This document shows positions 7,233 through 17,111 of a DNA stretch of 64,000 nt, one piece after another. Every line of letters starts with the position of its first letter. Position 1 is the stretch's first letter. Under the pieces are notes generated by a model. It worked only from the letters and a program-made list of their open reading frames with translations. It made no database searches and was not told the DNA's origin. The stretch comes from Streptomyces sp. OR43 (GTDB lineage Bacteria > Actinomycetota > Actinomycetes > Streptomycetales > Streptomycetaceae), in assembly GCF_008042275.1 (NCBI RefSeq), contig NZ_RDBK01000011.1, positions 18,247 to 82,246 of the forward strand. Reading direction: 5' to 3'. Both the position numbers and the translations under genes were made by a program.

Positions 7233-10200
7233 GTGAGACAGCAACTCGCGCGACGGCAGGGCCTGATGGCCGCCGCGCTCACCCTGGCCATGGGGGTGCC
7301 GCTCCTCGTAGCGGTGCCCGCCTCCGCGGGCCCGGCCCCGACGCCCGCGGCCCAACTGCTGGGCAAGGCCGACACCGAGGTGGTCCGGCAGCTGGACAAG
7401 AAGGACACCACGACGTTCTGGGTGCAGCTCGGCTCCAAGGCCGACACCTCGGCCGCCAAGCTTGCGAAGACCCGGGTGGGCCGGGACAAGGCCCTGATCG
7501 CGGCCAAGAAGCGGCACGCCGCCACCACCCAGGCCGGCATCGAGGACCTGGTGAAGCAGGCGGGGGCGCACTCCACCTCGTACTGGATCAGCAACACCCT
7601 CAAGGTCACCGGTGACAAGGCCCTCGCGCAGAAGATCGCCGCCCGCCCGGAGGTCGCCTCCATCGCGGCCGACAAGCTCCTCCAACTCCCCGAGGAACTG
7701 CCCGCCGAGCAGGAACCGACGGTCAACGGCGTCGAGTGGAACCTCGACAGCATCAACGCGCCCAAGGTCTGGGACGAGTTGGGCATCAACGGAAGCGGCA
7801 TGGTCGTCGCCAACATCGACACCGGCGTCGACTACCAGCACTCGACGCTGATGAACAAGTACCGCGGTCTGAAGGCCGACGGCACGTACCAGCACGAGTA
7901 CAACTGGTTCGACGCCACCGCGAGCTGCCCGGGCGACGCCCCCTGCGACGACCACGGCCACGGCACCCACACCATGGGCACCATGGTCGGCGACGACCAC
8001 GACGGCAACCGGATCGGTGTCGCCCCGGGAGCCCGGTGGATCGCCGCCAAGGCGTGCACCCCGACGGGCTGCCCGCAGGACGCGCTGATGGCCGCCGGCC
8101 AGTGGATCCTCGCGCCCACCGACCGGGGCGGCCAGAACCCGCGCCCGGACCTGGCCCCCGACGTCGTCAACAACTCCTGGGGTGCCGATATCATCGACAC
8201 CTGGTACAAGGACATGGTCCAGGCATGGACCGACGCCGGGATCTTCCCCGCGTTCTCCAACGGCAACGACGGCCCCGACTGCGCCACCGCCGGCTCCCCG
8301 GGTGCCTACACCAACAGCTACGCCACCGGCGCCTTCGACAGCGCCGGCGACATCGCGTACTTCTCGTCCCGGGGCGCCGGCGAGGACGGTGCCGTCAAGC
8401 CGGACATCGCAGCCCCGGGCGTCGACGTCCGTTCGGCCGCCCCCGGCGGCGGATTCGCCGTCATGTCCGGTACGTCGATGGCGTCACCGCACACCGCCGC
8501 CACCGTCGCCCTGATGTGGGCGGCGTCCCCGGCGATACGCGGCGACGTCGCGGCCACCGAACGCCTCCTCGACCGCACCGCCCACGACGTGGACGACACC
8601 ACCTGCGGCGGCAGCGCCGAGAACAACAACGTCTACGGTGAGGGCCGGCTCGACGCCTACGAGGCCGTCGTATCCGTCCCCCGCGGCCCGCTCGGCGGCC
8701 TCACCGGCAACGTCACCACCGACGGCGCACCGCTGGCCGGCGCCACTGTGGAACTCGACGGGCCGATGAACGCCCTCGCCGACACCCACGCGGACGGCAC
8801 GTACAGCCTGCCGAAGCTCATGGTCGGCGACTACCGGGTCAAGGTCACGAAGTTCGGCTACACGACCGCCGAGTCCACCGCCACCGTCACCGAGGGCGCC
8901 ACCTCCACCCGCGACCTGGCCCTCGCCCTCGCGCCCATCGGCACGCTCACCGGTACCGTGACCACGCTGTCCGGCCCCGAGGCCGGCGCGAAGATCGTGG
9001 TGGCGGGTGCCCCCGCCGACACCTCCACGACGACGGCGGCCGACGGTACGTACGCGCTCCGGCTCCCGGCCGGTGCCTATCAGCTGACGGTCTCCCCGGT
9101 CTCCCGCTGCGCCACGATGGGATCGTTCGGCGTCCAGGTCGTCGCGGGCGAGGCCGGTAAGGACCTCGCCCTGCCCAACCGCAGCGACCGGTTCGGCACC
9201 GTCTGCCGGACCACGCACGACACCGCGTTCCCGTCCGGCGCCACCAAGCTCAGCACCAGCAGCGACTACGACGGCTCGGCCACGGTCAAGTTCCCCTTCC
9301 CTGTGGCGCTGTACGGAAGGACGTACCGGCAGGCCTCCGCGAACATCGAGGGCTTCCTCGCCTTCGAGACGTCACTCAACGTCAGTGCCAACCGGACCAT
9401 GCCCTTCCCTGGGCTCCCCAACGGATCGCTCTACCCGTTCTGGGACAACCTCCAGCTCGCCACCGACACCGGCGACATCTACTGGTCCACCCGCGGTACC
9501 GCCCCGCACCGCGAGATCGTCGTGGAGTGGCGCGACGTGGTGACATCCGCCGCACGCACGCAGAGGCTCGACTTCTCCGTGGTGATCGGTGAGGACGGCA
9601 CGTACTCCTTCCACTACCGCAACCCCGTCGGCGGCGACTACGCGAAGGGTTCCGGCGCCACCATCGGGGCCGAGAACGCGGACGGCACCGACGCGCTGCA
9701 GTACTCGTACAACGAGACGTCCGTGAGCGACGGCCTGGCGGTCGAGTTCCGGCCCACCCGCAGCGCGGCCTTGACCGGCACCGTCACCGACGGCAACGAC
9801 GCCAAGGCGCTCGCCGGAGCCACCGTCACCGTCGAGCGTGACGGCGAGCCCGTCGCCACCGGCACCACGGGGCCCGACGGCACGTACCTGGTGCAGACGC
9901 CGGTGACCGGCGACAAGACCGACTACGACGTGACCGTCACCGCCGCGCACTACGGCACGGGCACGCGTACCGTCGCCCTCGCGACCGGCGCCACGGAACA
10001 GTTCTCCACCGCGCTGGCCACCGGAAAGGTCACCGCCACCCCGGCCACCGCGACGACCGTCGTCGTGCCCGCCGAGGAGAGCAGGCAGCGCACCCTCACC
10101 CTTGCCAACCCCGCCTCCGACACCGGCTACTCGGTCACAGAGGCCGGCGGCGCCTCCTGGTTCAGCGCCGCACCCGCACAGGGGCGGCTGGCCAAGGGCG

Positions 10201-10823
10201 GTGAGCAGAAGGTCGTCCTGACCTTCGACACACACGGTGTGGCGCCCGGCACCGCCCTCAAGGGCACCGTCGTCATCGCCTCCGACAGCGGCCGGGCCCC
10301 GGAGATCAGGGTTCCGGTGACCGTGTCCGTGCCCGCCTACCGCACGGCGATCGACGCCGGCGGGGCCAAGGCGTACACCGACTCAGCCGCCGACGCCTGG
10401 ACCCCGGACCGGAAGTACACGGCCGGCTCGTACGGCTTCGTCGGTCAGTCCACGAAGGTGAGCACCACCAACGCCATCGAGGACACCACTGACGGCAAGC
10501 TGCTGCGCACTGCACGCGAGGGCGCTCTGGAGTACCGCTTCGACCAGGTGCCGAACGGCACGTACCAGGTGGAGCTGGACTTCGCGGAGCTCGGCAAGGT
10601 CACGGCCGGACAGCGCCTCACCGACGTCCTCGCCGAGGGCTCCGTCCGCCTGCCCGACCTCGACATCGTCGCCCAGACCGGCGGCAGCTACCGGGCGCTC
10701 ACCAAGTCCTTCACGGTCACCGTCACCGACGGCCAGCTGAACGTCCGGCTGGTTGCCACCGGCGCCGAGAAGACCCTCGTCAACGCCGTCCGCGTCACCC
10801 AGCGTCCCGACCTGAGCAGCTGA
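7233..10823 (+). CDS. Secreted S8 peptidase with carboxypeptidase-regulatory, nidogen-like and malectin domains
   Basis: 1196 aa from GTG at 7233, behind GGAAAGAGAG. Signal peptide at residues 1-~33 (LMAAALTLAMGVPLLVAVPA). S8 domain ~180-450 with Asp196 (NIDTGVDYQH), His243 (GHGTHTMG) and Ser415 (SGTSMASPHTAA). Two carboxypeptidase-regulatory-like repeats follow (~487-565 and ~569-650), then a nidogen-like all-beta region (~670-840, with 'FHYRN' and 'GATIGAEN'), a third such repeat (~846-926), a BACON/Ig-like domain (~940-1034) and a C-terminal malectin-like sugar-binding domain (~1036-1196). The order suggests a protease that docks on glycan or glycoprotein. Its stop is 20 bp from the start of the next peptidase, so the two are probably one transcript. 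Confidence 0.93.
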   Translation: MRQQLARRQGLMAAALTLAMGVPLLVAVPASAGPAPTPAAQLLGKADTEVVRQLDKKDTTTFWVQLGSKADTSAAKLAKTRVGRDKALIAAKKRHAATTQAGIEDLVKQAGAHSTSYWISNTLKVTGDKALAQKIAARPEVASIAADKLLQLPEELPAEQEPTVNGVEWNLDSINAPKVWDELGINGSGMVVANIDTGVDYQHSTLMNKYRGLKADGTYQHEYNWFDATASCPGDAPCDDHGHGTHTMGTMVGDDHDGNRIGVAPGARWIAAKACTPTGCPQDALMAAGQWILAPTDRGGQNPRPDLAPDVVNNSWGADIIDTWYKDMVQAWTDAGIFPAFSNGNDGPDCATAGSPGAYTNSYATGAFDSAGDIAYFSSRGAGEDGAVKPDIAAPGVDVRSAAPGGGFAVMSGTSMASPHTAATVALMWAASPAIRGDVAATERLLDRTAHDVDDTTCGGSAENNNVYGEGRLDAYEAVVSVPRGPLGGLTGNVTTDGAPLAGATVELDGPMNALADTHADGTYSLPKLMVGDYRVKVTKFGYTTAESTATVTEGATSTRDLALALAPIGTLTGTVTTLSGPEAGAKIVVAGAPADTSTTTAADGTYALRLPAGAYQLTVSPVSRCATMGSFGVQVVAGEAGKDLALPNRSDRFGTVCRTTHDTAFPSGATKLSTSSDYDGSATVKFPFPVALYGRTYRQASANIEGFLAFETSLNVSANRTMPFPGLPNGSLYPFWDNLQLATDTGDIYWSTRGTAPHREIVVEWRDVVTSAARTQRLDFSVVIGEDGTYSFHYRNPVGGDYAKGSGATIGAENADGTDALQYSYNETSVSDGLAVEFRPTRSAALTGTVTDGNDAKALAGATVTVERDGEPVATGTTGPDGTYLVQTPVTGDKTDYDVTVTAAHYGTGTRTVALATGATEQFSTALATGKVTATPATATTVVVPAEESRQRTLTLANPASDTGYSVTEAGGASWFSAAPAQGRLAKGGEQKVVLTFDTHGVAPGTALKGTVVIASDSGRAPEIRVPVTVSVPAYRTAIDAGGAKAYTDSAADAWTPDRKYTAGSYGFVGQSTKVSTTNAIEDTTDGKLLRTAREGALEYRFDQVPNGTYQVELDFAELGKVTAGQRLTDVLAEGSVRLPDLDIVAQTGGSYRALTKSFTVTVTDGQLNVRLVATGAEKTLVNAVRVTQRPDLSS

Positions 10824-10843
10824 TCCCCATGAGGAAAGCAGAC

Positions 10844-13800
10844 GTGAACCGACACAGAACACCCCGGTGGCGAGGACTCCTCACCACCGCGCTCGCCACG
10901 ACCCTCGGCGCCCCGTTCCTGGGCGCGCTGCCGGCCGTCGCCGACACCGAACCGGTCCCGCCGACCACACTGCAGAGCAAGGCGGACAGCGCCCTGCTCA
11001 AAGACTTCACCCGGCACGACAAGGTCTCGTTCTGGGTGCAGCTCGCCTCCCAGGCCGACACCTCCGCCGCGAAGAAGGCCACGACCAAGACCGGTCGGGG
11101 CCGTGCCGTCCTGAAGGCGAAGACCGCGTACGCCAAGACCTCGCAGCAAGGACTCACGGCGCTGCTGAAGCAGGCCGACGCGTCCTACACGTCGTACTGG
11201 ATCAGCAACACCGTCAAGGTCACCGGCAGCAAGGCCCTGGCCGCGAAGATCGCCGCCCGCTCCGACGTCGCCTCGATCGAAGCCGACGACACCGTCCCGC
11301 TCCCGCCCGCGGTCAACGGCACCGACGAGGCCAAGGTCGACGGCATCGAGTGGAACGTCGACCGCATCAACGCCCCCAAGGTGTGGAACGAGTACGGGGT
11401 ACGCGGTGAGGGCACGGTCATCGGCAGCATCGACACCGGCGTTGACTACCAGCACCCCGCCCTCGCCGCCGCCTACCGCGGCCTGAAGACCGACGGCACC
11501 TACGACCACGCCTACAACTGGTTCGACGCGACCCACACCTGCGGCACGGCACAGCCCTGCGACGACCAGGGCCACGGCACCCACACGATGGGCACCATGG
11601 TCGGTGACGACGGCGCCGGCAACTCCACAGGCGTCGCACCCGGCGCAAGCTGGATGGCGGCCAAGGCCTGCACCACGCAGGGCTGTCCGCGCGACGCGCT
11701 GCTCGCCGCCGGGCAGTGGATGCTCGCGCCGACCGACGCCGACGGGGAGAACCCGCGCCCCGATCGCGCCCCCGACGTCATCAACAACTCATGGGGCTCC
11801 GACAGCCTGGACACCTGGTACCAGGCGATGGTGCAGTCGTGGCGGGACGCCGGGATCTTCCCGGCCTTCTCCAACGGCAACGCGGGACCCTACTGCGACA
11901 CCGCCGGCTCCCCGGGCGCGCTCACGAACACGTACGCCTCGGGCGCCTTCGACAGCAACAACAAGATCGCCTCGTTCTCCGCACGCGGACCGGGCATCGA
12001 CGGCACCGTCAAGCCGAACATCTCCGCCCCCGGCGTCAACGTCCGCTCCGCCACCCCCGGTGGCGGCTACGCGGCCAAGTCGGGCACGTCGATGGCCTCA
12101 CCGCACACCGCGGCCACCGTCGCCCTGCTCTGGTCGGCCGCCCCGGCGCTGCGCGGTGACGTCACCGCCACCGAAGCGGTGCTGAACAAGGCCGCGATCG
12201 ACGTCGACGACACCACCTGCGGCGGCACCGCGGCCTTCAACAACGTCTACGGCGAAGGCCGGCTCGACGCGTACGCCGCCGTCAACGCGGCCCCGCGCGA
12301 CCACGTCGGCGCCCTCACCGGCACCGTCACCATCGGCAGCGAACGGGCCGCCGACGTCGAGGTCTCCGTGGCCGGTCCCACGCACGCCACCCTGACCACG
12401 AAGAAGGACGGCACCTACGCCTTCCCGCGGCTGGTCTCCGGTGCGTACACGGTGACCGTCACCAAGTTCGGCTACCTCACCGACACCGCCGGACTCACCG
12501 TCACCGACGGCGACTCCGCCACCCACGACACGGCACTCGCCACCGCACCCACGGGCACCCTGACCGGTACCGTGCGCAGCGACTCCGGCACCGAGGCCGA
12601 CGTCGCGATCAAGGTGCAGGGCACCCCGGTCCGCGCCACGACCGCGGCGGACGGCAGCTACAAGCTGACGCTGCCCGTGGGCGGCGGGTACCGGATCAGC
12701 CTGACCCCGCTGAACCACTGCGCGGCCACCATCGGCATCGTGACCGACATCGCCACGGGCACGGCCACCAAGGACATCGCCCTCGCCACCCGCACCGACG
12801 CCTTCGGCACCACCTGCCGCCAGGTGTCCGCGGAGTACCCGACCGGCGAGACGAAGATCGATTTCCCGCCACCGTCGAGGGCCTACTCCGCGGTGACGCT
12901 GCCGTTCCCCGTCGCCCTGTACGGCCACACGTACGACAAGGGATGGATCACCCGCGACGGACAGGCGATCTTCGGCTACCTCTCCGTGCTCGACAACACC
13001 CCGCTGCCCGACAAGGCCCCGGCCAACGGCGCGCTCTCACCGTTCTGGGACCAGCTCGCCATGGACGCCTCGTCCGGCATCTACACGACGGTCCGTGGCA
13101 CCGCCCCGCACCGCGAGTACGTCGTCGAGTGGCGCGACATGCTCATCGCCCGCGACACGAGCCGGCGCATCGGCTTCGCCGCAGTGATCGGCGAGGACGG
13201 TACCTACTCCTTCCACTACAAGGGCATCGACCCGAGCGCGAAGGGCTTCGAACAGGGCACCGGCGCCACGATCGGCGCGGAGAACCACGACGGCACCGAC
13301 GCCTTCCAGTACTCGTTCGACCAGCTCTCCGTCCGTGACGGCATGGCGATCAGCTTCCGGCCCGAGGGCCACGCGGTCGTCTCCGGCACGGTGACCGACG
13401 CCAACGACGGCAAGCCTGCCTCCGGCGCCACCGTCACCGTCACCCGCGACGGGACGAGCGTCGGCACGGCGACCACCCGGGCCGACGGTGCCTACCTGAC
13501 GCAGGTCCCGGTGACCGCGGCGACCGACTACAAGGTCACGATCACGGCGCCGCACTACGCCACGGCGACCCGCACGGCCGAACTGGGCAGCCTGTCCGCA
13601 CTGCGCACCGAATCCGCCCTGACCACGGGCGCGGTGCGGGCGGACAACGCGGCCGGCTGGCAGCTGATCGTGCCTGCCGGGGAGCGGCGCGAGCGCACGC
13701 TGACCCTCACCAACGACGGCTCCCCGGCCCCGTACACCGTCGCGGAGAAGTACGGGGCGACCTGGCTGAAGGTGGCCCCGGCCTCCGGCACCCTCGGCGC

Positions 13801-14437
13801 GGGCGCTCGGCAGCAGGTCACGCTGACGTTCGACACTACGGCCGCCAAGCCCGGCAGCGTCCTCACCGGAACCCTCGTGCTGACATCGGAGAGCGCGCGT
13901 ACGCCGACGCTCTCCCTGCCGCTGAAGCTGGTCGTCCCGGCGTATCGGAAGGGTGTGGATGTCGGCGCGGACACCGCGTCCGTGGATGTCCTCGGTGACG
14001 CCTGGACCCAGGACCAGCCGTACGCGGAAGGCTCGTTCGGGTACGTGGGCGACAGCACCACGCTCACCTACACCCGCAAGGACATCGCGGGTGCCGGCAG
14101 TTCCCAGGAGCAGCAACTGCTGCGCTCCGGCCGAGAAGGCGTCGGCGAGTACCGCTTCGGTTCCATCCCGAACGGCGTCTACCAGGTGGAGCTGGGCTTC
14201 GCCGAGCCCGAGGGCGTGAAGCCGGGGCAGCGCGTCTTCGACGTGACGGCCGAAGGCGTGGAGAAGGTTCCGAACGTGGACGTCCGCCTGGAGTCGGGCG
14301 GCGCCCGGACCGCCCTGTCCAAGACGTTCACGGTCAAGGTCAGCGACGGGCAGCTGAACGTGGACTTCGATTCGGTCACCGGTATGACGTTGGTCAACTC
14401 GATCCGGGTGACACACCGCCCTGATCTGACGAGCTGA
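10844..14437 (+). CDS. Secreted S8 peptidase, paralogue of the preceding gene
   Basis: 1197 aa from GTG at 10844; GAGGAAAG is well spaced before it, whereas the in-frame ATG at 10829 has no such site. Same plan as its neighbour: signal peptide, S8 domain with Asp197 (SIDTGVDYQH), His244 (GHGTHTMG) and Ser416 (SGTSMASPHTAA), carboxypeptidase-regulatory-like repeats, a nidogen-like region, a BACON/Ig-like domain and a malectin-like C terminus ending NSIRVTHRPDL. The two proteins align along their whole length, so they arose by tandem duplication. Divergence is strongest in the linker and nidogen-like parts, which may change target preference. A strong hairpin follows. Confidence 0.93.
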   Translation: MNRHRTPRWRGLLTTALATTLGAPFLGALPAVADTEPVPPTTLQSKADSALLKDFTRHDKVSFWVQLASQADTSAAKKATTKTGRGRAVLKAKTAYAKTSQQGLTALLKQADASYTSYWISNTVKVTGSKALAAKIAARSDVASIEADDTVPLPPAVNGTDEAKVDGIEWNVDRINAPKVWNEYGVRGEGTVIGSIDTGVDYQHPALAAAYRGLKTDGTYDHAYNWFDATHTCGTAQPCDDQGHGTHTMGTMVGDDGAGNSTGVAPGASWMAAKACTTQGCPRDALLAAGQWMLAPTDADGENPRPDRAPDVINNSWGSDSLDTWYQAMVQSWRDAGIFPAFSNGNAGPYCDTAGSPGALTNTYASGAFDSNNKIASFSARGPGIDGTVKPNISAPGVNVRSATPGGGYAAKSGTSMASPHTAATVALLWSAAPALRGDVTATEAVLNKAAIDVDDTTCGGTAAFNNVYGEGRLDAYAAVNAAPRDHVGALTGTVTIGSERAADVEVSVAGPTHATLTTKKDGTYAFPRLVSGAYTVTVTKFGYLTDTAGLTVTDGDSATHDTALATAPTGTLTGTVRSDSGTEADVAIKVQGTPVRATTAADGSYKLTLPVGGGYRISLTPLNHCAATIGIVTDIATGTATKDIALATRTDAFGTTCRQVSAEYPTGETKIDFPPPSRAYSAVTLPFPVALYGHTYDKGWITRDGQAIFGYLSVLDNTPLPDKAPANGALSPFWDQLAMDASSGIYTTVRGTAPHREYVVEWRDMLIARDTSRRIGFAAVIGEDGTYSFHYKGIDPSAKGFEQGTGATIGAENHDGTDAFQYSFDQLSVRDGMAISFRPEGHAVVSGTVTDANDGKPASGATVTVTRDGTSVGTATTRADGAYLTQVPVTAATDYKVTITAPHYATATRTAELGSLSALRTESALTTGAVRADNAAGWQLIVPAGERRERTLTLTNDGSPAPYTVAEKYGATWLKVAPASGTLGAGARQQVTLTFDTTAAKPGSVLTGTLVLTSESARTPTLSLPLKLVVPAYRKGVDVGADTASVDVLGDAWTQDQPYAEGSFGYVGDSTTLTYTRKDIAGAGSSQEQQLLRSGREGVGEYRFGSIPNGVYQVELGFAEPEGVKPGQRVFDVTAEGVEKVPNVDVRLESGGARTALSKTFTVKVSDGQLNVDFDSVTGMTLVNSIRVTHRPDLTS

Positions 14438-14460
14438 TCCGGCACATCCGAACCAGCACC

Positions 14461-14500
14461 AGGGCCCGCTCCGGAAGCGTCTTCTTCCGGGGCGGGCCCT
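14461..14500. terminator. Hairpin terminator between convergent genes
   Basis: A 17-bp stem (AGGGCCCGCTCCGGAAG / CTTCCGGGGCGGGCCCT, one wobble pair) with loop CGTCTT lies 23 bp after the S8 peptidase stop and 28 bp from the stop of the convergent M20 peptidase gene. It can serve both. Confidence 0.75.
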
Positions 14501-14528
14501 TCGGCGCGGGCGGGTGGCAGCGACTCGA

Positions 14529-15989
14529 TCAGACCGCGCGGGCCCGCAACGCGTAGTCGTTGAGGACCAGCGACAGACTCGACGTGAGGCGTCGCGCGTA
14601 AGGAACGTGGAGGGACTCGTTCGGGCCGTGGGCGTTCGCGCCCGGGCCCAGCACTCCGCAGGCCAGGAACTGGGCCTCGGGGAACTGCCGGGTCAGCTTC
14701 CCCATCAGCGGAATCGTGCCGCCCTGCCCGATCCGGGCGACGTCCGCCCCGTCGAAGCAGGCCCGGCTCGCCGCCGACAGTGCCGCCCGGAGCCACGGCT
14801 GTTCGGCGGGTGCGTGCCAGCCGTCCGCGAGGACCCGGTCGGGCGTGAACCGGACCGAGGTGCCGTACGGCGGGTCCGCCTCAAGGATCCGGCCGACCTC
14901 CGCGAGGGCCGCCGCGCTGTCCACCGTGGGCGGCAGCCGCAGCGAGACCTTCACGCGTGTGCGGGGGCGCAGCACGTTGCCCGCCGACGCCACCGGGGGC
15001 ATCCCGTCCGCTCCGGTGACCTCCAGACTGGGGCGCCAGGCCCGGTTGAGCAGCAGTTCCTCGGGATCGCGCGTCACCGGGGACGCGTTCCCGTACCAGT
15101 CGAAGCGGCCCCAGACCTGCTCGCCCAGCAGCGCCGCCGCCTCACGCGTCTGGGCGCGGCGCTCGTCCGGCACCTCGCAGTGCAGTACGTCCGGGCGCAG
15201 CGCACCCGTCGCGCCGTCCTCCAGCCGGTCCAGCAACCGCCGCAGCACCCGGAACGACGACGGCACCACGCCGCCCGCGTCCCCGGAGTGGGCGCCGTCG
15301 CCGAGGACCCGCACGTCGAGCGTCCCGCCGCAGGCCCCGCGCAACGACGTGACCAGCCACAGGCGTTCGTAGTCGCCCGCTCCCGAGTCCAGGCAGACCA
15401 CCAGGCCCACCTCGCCGATGCGCGGCGCGAGCAGGGCGAACCAGTGGTCGAGGTCGGGGCTGCCCGACTCCTCGCCGGCCTCGAACACACCGACGCAGCG
15501 CGGCCGGGCCGCGCCCTGCTCGGCCAGTGCCCGCACCGCGGTCACCGACGCGGGCAGCGCGTACCCGTCGTCGGCGCCCCCGCGGCCGTACAGCCGGGGG
15601 TCGTCGTCCACCGGTTCCCAGGCGGTGCGGCCCCCGGTCCATCCGTCGCCCTCGGGCTGCTTGTCGAGATGGCCGTAGAACAGGACGGTCTCCGGCGCCC
15701 GCGTGCCCTCGCCCGGGACCTCGAAGAAGATCAGCGGTGTGCGTCCGGGCGCGCGCAGCACCTCCACCCGCAGGCCGGGCAGCGGCACGTTCCGCAGCCA
15801 CGCGGCCGCCGCGTCGACGGCCCGGTCGAGGTGGCCGTGGGCCTCCCAGTCCGGGTCGTACGCGGGGCTGACCGCAGGGAAGCGGATGTGCTGCCGGACC
15901 AGGGGGAGCACCTCCGTCTCCCACTGGGCGTCACAGAACTCCCGTACGGGGCCGGCCTCGGCGACACCGGCCGGAACCTGCTCAGGCAT
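14529..15989 (-). CDS. M20 family metallopeptidase (dipeptidase type)
   Basis: 486 aa, ATG at 15989, overlapping the end of the upstream DUF917 gene by 8 bp, so translation is probably coupled. Di-zinc ligand motifs of M20 enzymes are visible: YGHLDKQP (His107), GRGGADDGYA, EAGEESGSPD (Glu173/Glu174), CLDSG, and NAHGPNESLH near the C terminus. Length fits M20 dipeptidases (CNDP/ArgE/DapE superfamily). No signal peptide, so it is a cytoplasmic enzyme cleaving short peptides or amide-linked amino acids. Its position behind DUF917 and an OPT transporter suggests it processes an imported peptide-like compound; the true substrate cannot be read from sequence. Confidence 0.92.
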   Translation of the reverse strand: MPEQVPAGVAEAGPVREFCDAQWETEVLPLVRQHIRFPAVSPAYDPDWEAHGHLDRAVDAAAAWLRNVPLPGLRVEVLRAPGRTPLIFFEVPGEGTRAPETVLFYGHLDKQPEGDGWTGGRTAWEPVDDDPRLYGRGGADDGYALPASVTAVRALAEQGAARPRCVGVFEAGEESGSPDLDHWFALLAPRIGEVGLVVCLDSGAGDYERLWLVTSLRGACGGTLDVRVLGDGAHSGDAGGVVPSSFRVLRRLLDRLEDGATGALRPDVLHCEVPDERRAQTREAAALLGEQVWGRFDWYGNASPVTRDPEELLLNRAWRPSLEVTGADGMPPVASAGNVLRPRTRVKVSLRLPPTVDSAAALAEVGRILEADPPYGTSVRFTPDRVLADGWHAPAEQPWLRAALSAASRACFDGADVARIGQGGTIPLMGKLTRQFPEAQFLACGVLGPGANAHGPNESLHVPYARRLTSSLSLVLNDYALRARAV

Positions 15990-17046
15990 CGGCGAGGATC
16001 TTCTCGGCCGGGGCGAACTCGATGCCGAGCAGCTCCTCCACCGGCGCGTACACGTCGGGCATGTACATCGTCCGGGAGAGCAACAGGTTCTCGGCCGGGG
16101 CGACCAGGACGCTGACCTGCTTGCCGACCTCGACGTCCGCGGAGGCGAGCGGCTGCCCGGCCTCGTCGAACGTCGTGATCAGATCGGGGAAGGACGCCCG
16201 GCGGGCACCGGCGACATCGAGCGCCATGTACTCGTTGACGAAGTACAGGGTGGTGCGCGCCGGGTCGTCCAGGACGGCGACGCCGACGTCCAGGCCCTCC
16301 CGCTGCTCGCAGCGGTACTCGCGCACCGTGCCGGTCACGGCGATCTCGCCGCCGAGATGCTGGGCGGCGCCGAGCACACCGCCGGCCAGGAAGCGGCGGC
16401 CCAGTTCGATGGCGAAGCCGATCGCGCCCGGCGCGCCGTTGCGCACCGCGTAGCCGACCTCGACGGGGTTGCGGGCGACGCCGACCCAGCCGCCCGCCTC
16501 GACGGAGGCGCGCCGGACGACGTTCGACGTGGCCTCCAGGCGGCCGGAGACCGAGCCCTCGACGTACGCGTACGGCTTGCCGCCCGCGTAGCCCTGGGAG
16601 GAGAGGTAGTCCTCCTCCTGGTGCAGGCCCATCGCGCCCATCACGCTGGACGGGTGAGCGCGGCCGTTGCAGGCCAGGTCGATGACGGGCAGGCCGGTCA
16701 TCGCGGAGTGGAACCAGCCGTTGATGGTGGTCTCGGCGCCGTTCTCGTTCGTGTGGATCGCGACGAGCGGGCGCGGCAGGTCGCGGCGGAGCAGTTCCAG
16801 GGCGCGCAGCAGGTGTGTGGGCAGCACCTGCGGGTCGGGCGCCGCGGGGGCGCCGACCAGGGCCACCGTCGCGGTCAGGTCGTCGGCCGCGAACTCGTCG
16901 GCCGTCCACAGCTCCGGTATGCCGATCTGGAGGGCCAGTTCGGCGGTGCGCAGACCCCGCTCGACGAATCCGCCGCCACCTCCGCCGAGTACGGCACCGC
17001 CGTACACGGCCGCACGGATGTCGTCATGGGTCAACTGTCGCTTCAC
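15982..17046 (-). CDS. DUF917 family protein (hydantoinase-associated)
   Basis: 354 aa, ATG at 17046. The N-terminal glycine-rich stretch (YGGAVLGGGGGGFVERG), THLLRALELL and IHTNENGAETTINGWFHSAMTGLPVIDL are characteristic of the DUF917 family, found beside hydantoinase/oxoprolinase-type genes and OPT transporters. The biochemical role is not established; a nucleotide- or substrate-binding role in ring opening of cyclic amides is often suggested. It lies between the OPT transporter (66 bp upstream) and the overlapping M20 peptidase in one minus-strand operon. Confidence 0.85.
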   Translation of the reverse strand: MKRQLTHDDIRAAVYGGAVLGGGGGGFVERGLRTAELALQIGIPELWTADEFAADDLTATVALVGAPAAPDPQVLPTHLLRALELLRRDLPRPLVAIHTNENGAETTINGWFHSAMTGLPVIDLACNGRAHPSSVMGAMGLHQEEDYLSSQGYAGGKPYAYVEGSVSGRLEATSNVVRRASVEAGGWVGVARNPVEVGYAVRNGAPGAIGFAIELGRRFLAGGVLGAAQHLGGEIAVTGTVREYRCEQREGLDVGVAVLDDPARTTLYFVNEYMALDVAGARRASFPDLITTFDEAGQPLASADVEVGKQVSVLVAPAENLLLSRTMYMPDVYAPVEELLGIEFAPAEKILADA

Positions 17047-17111
17047 GGGGGTCTCCCAGGGTGGTTCTGTACAGGGTGCGAGAGGGGGTACGGGCCGTTC
17101 GGCTGTGCGGC

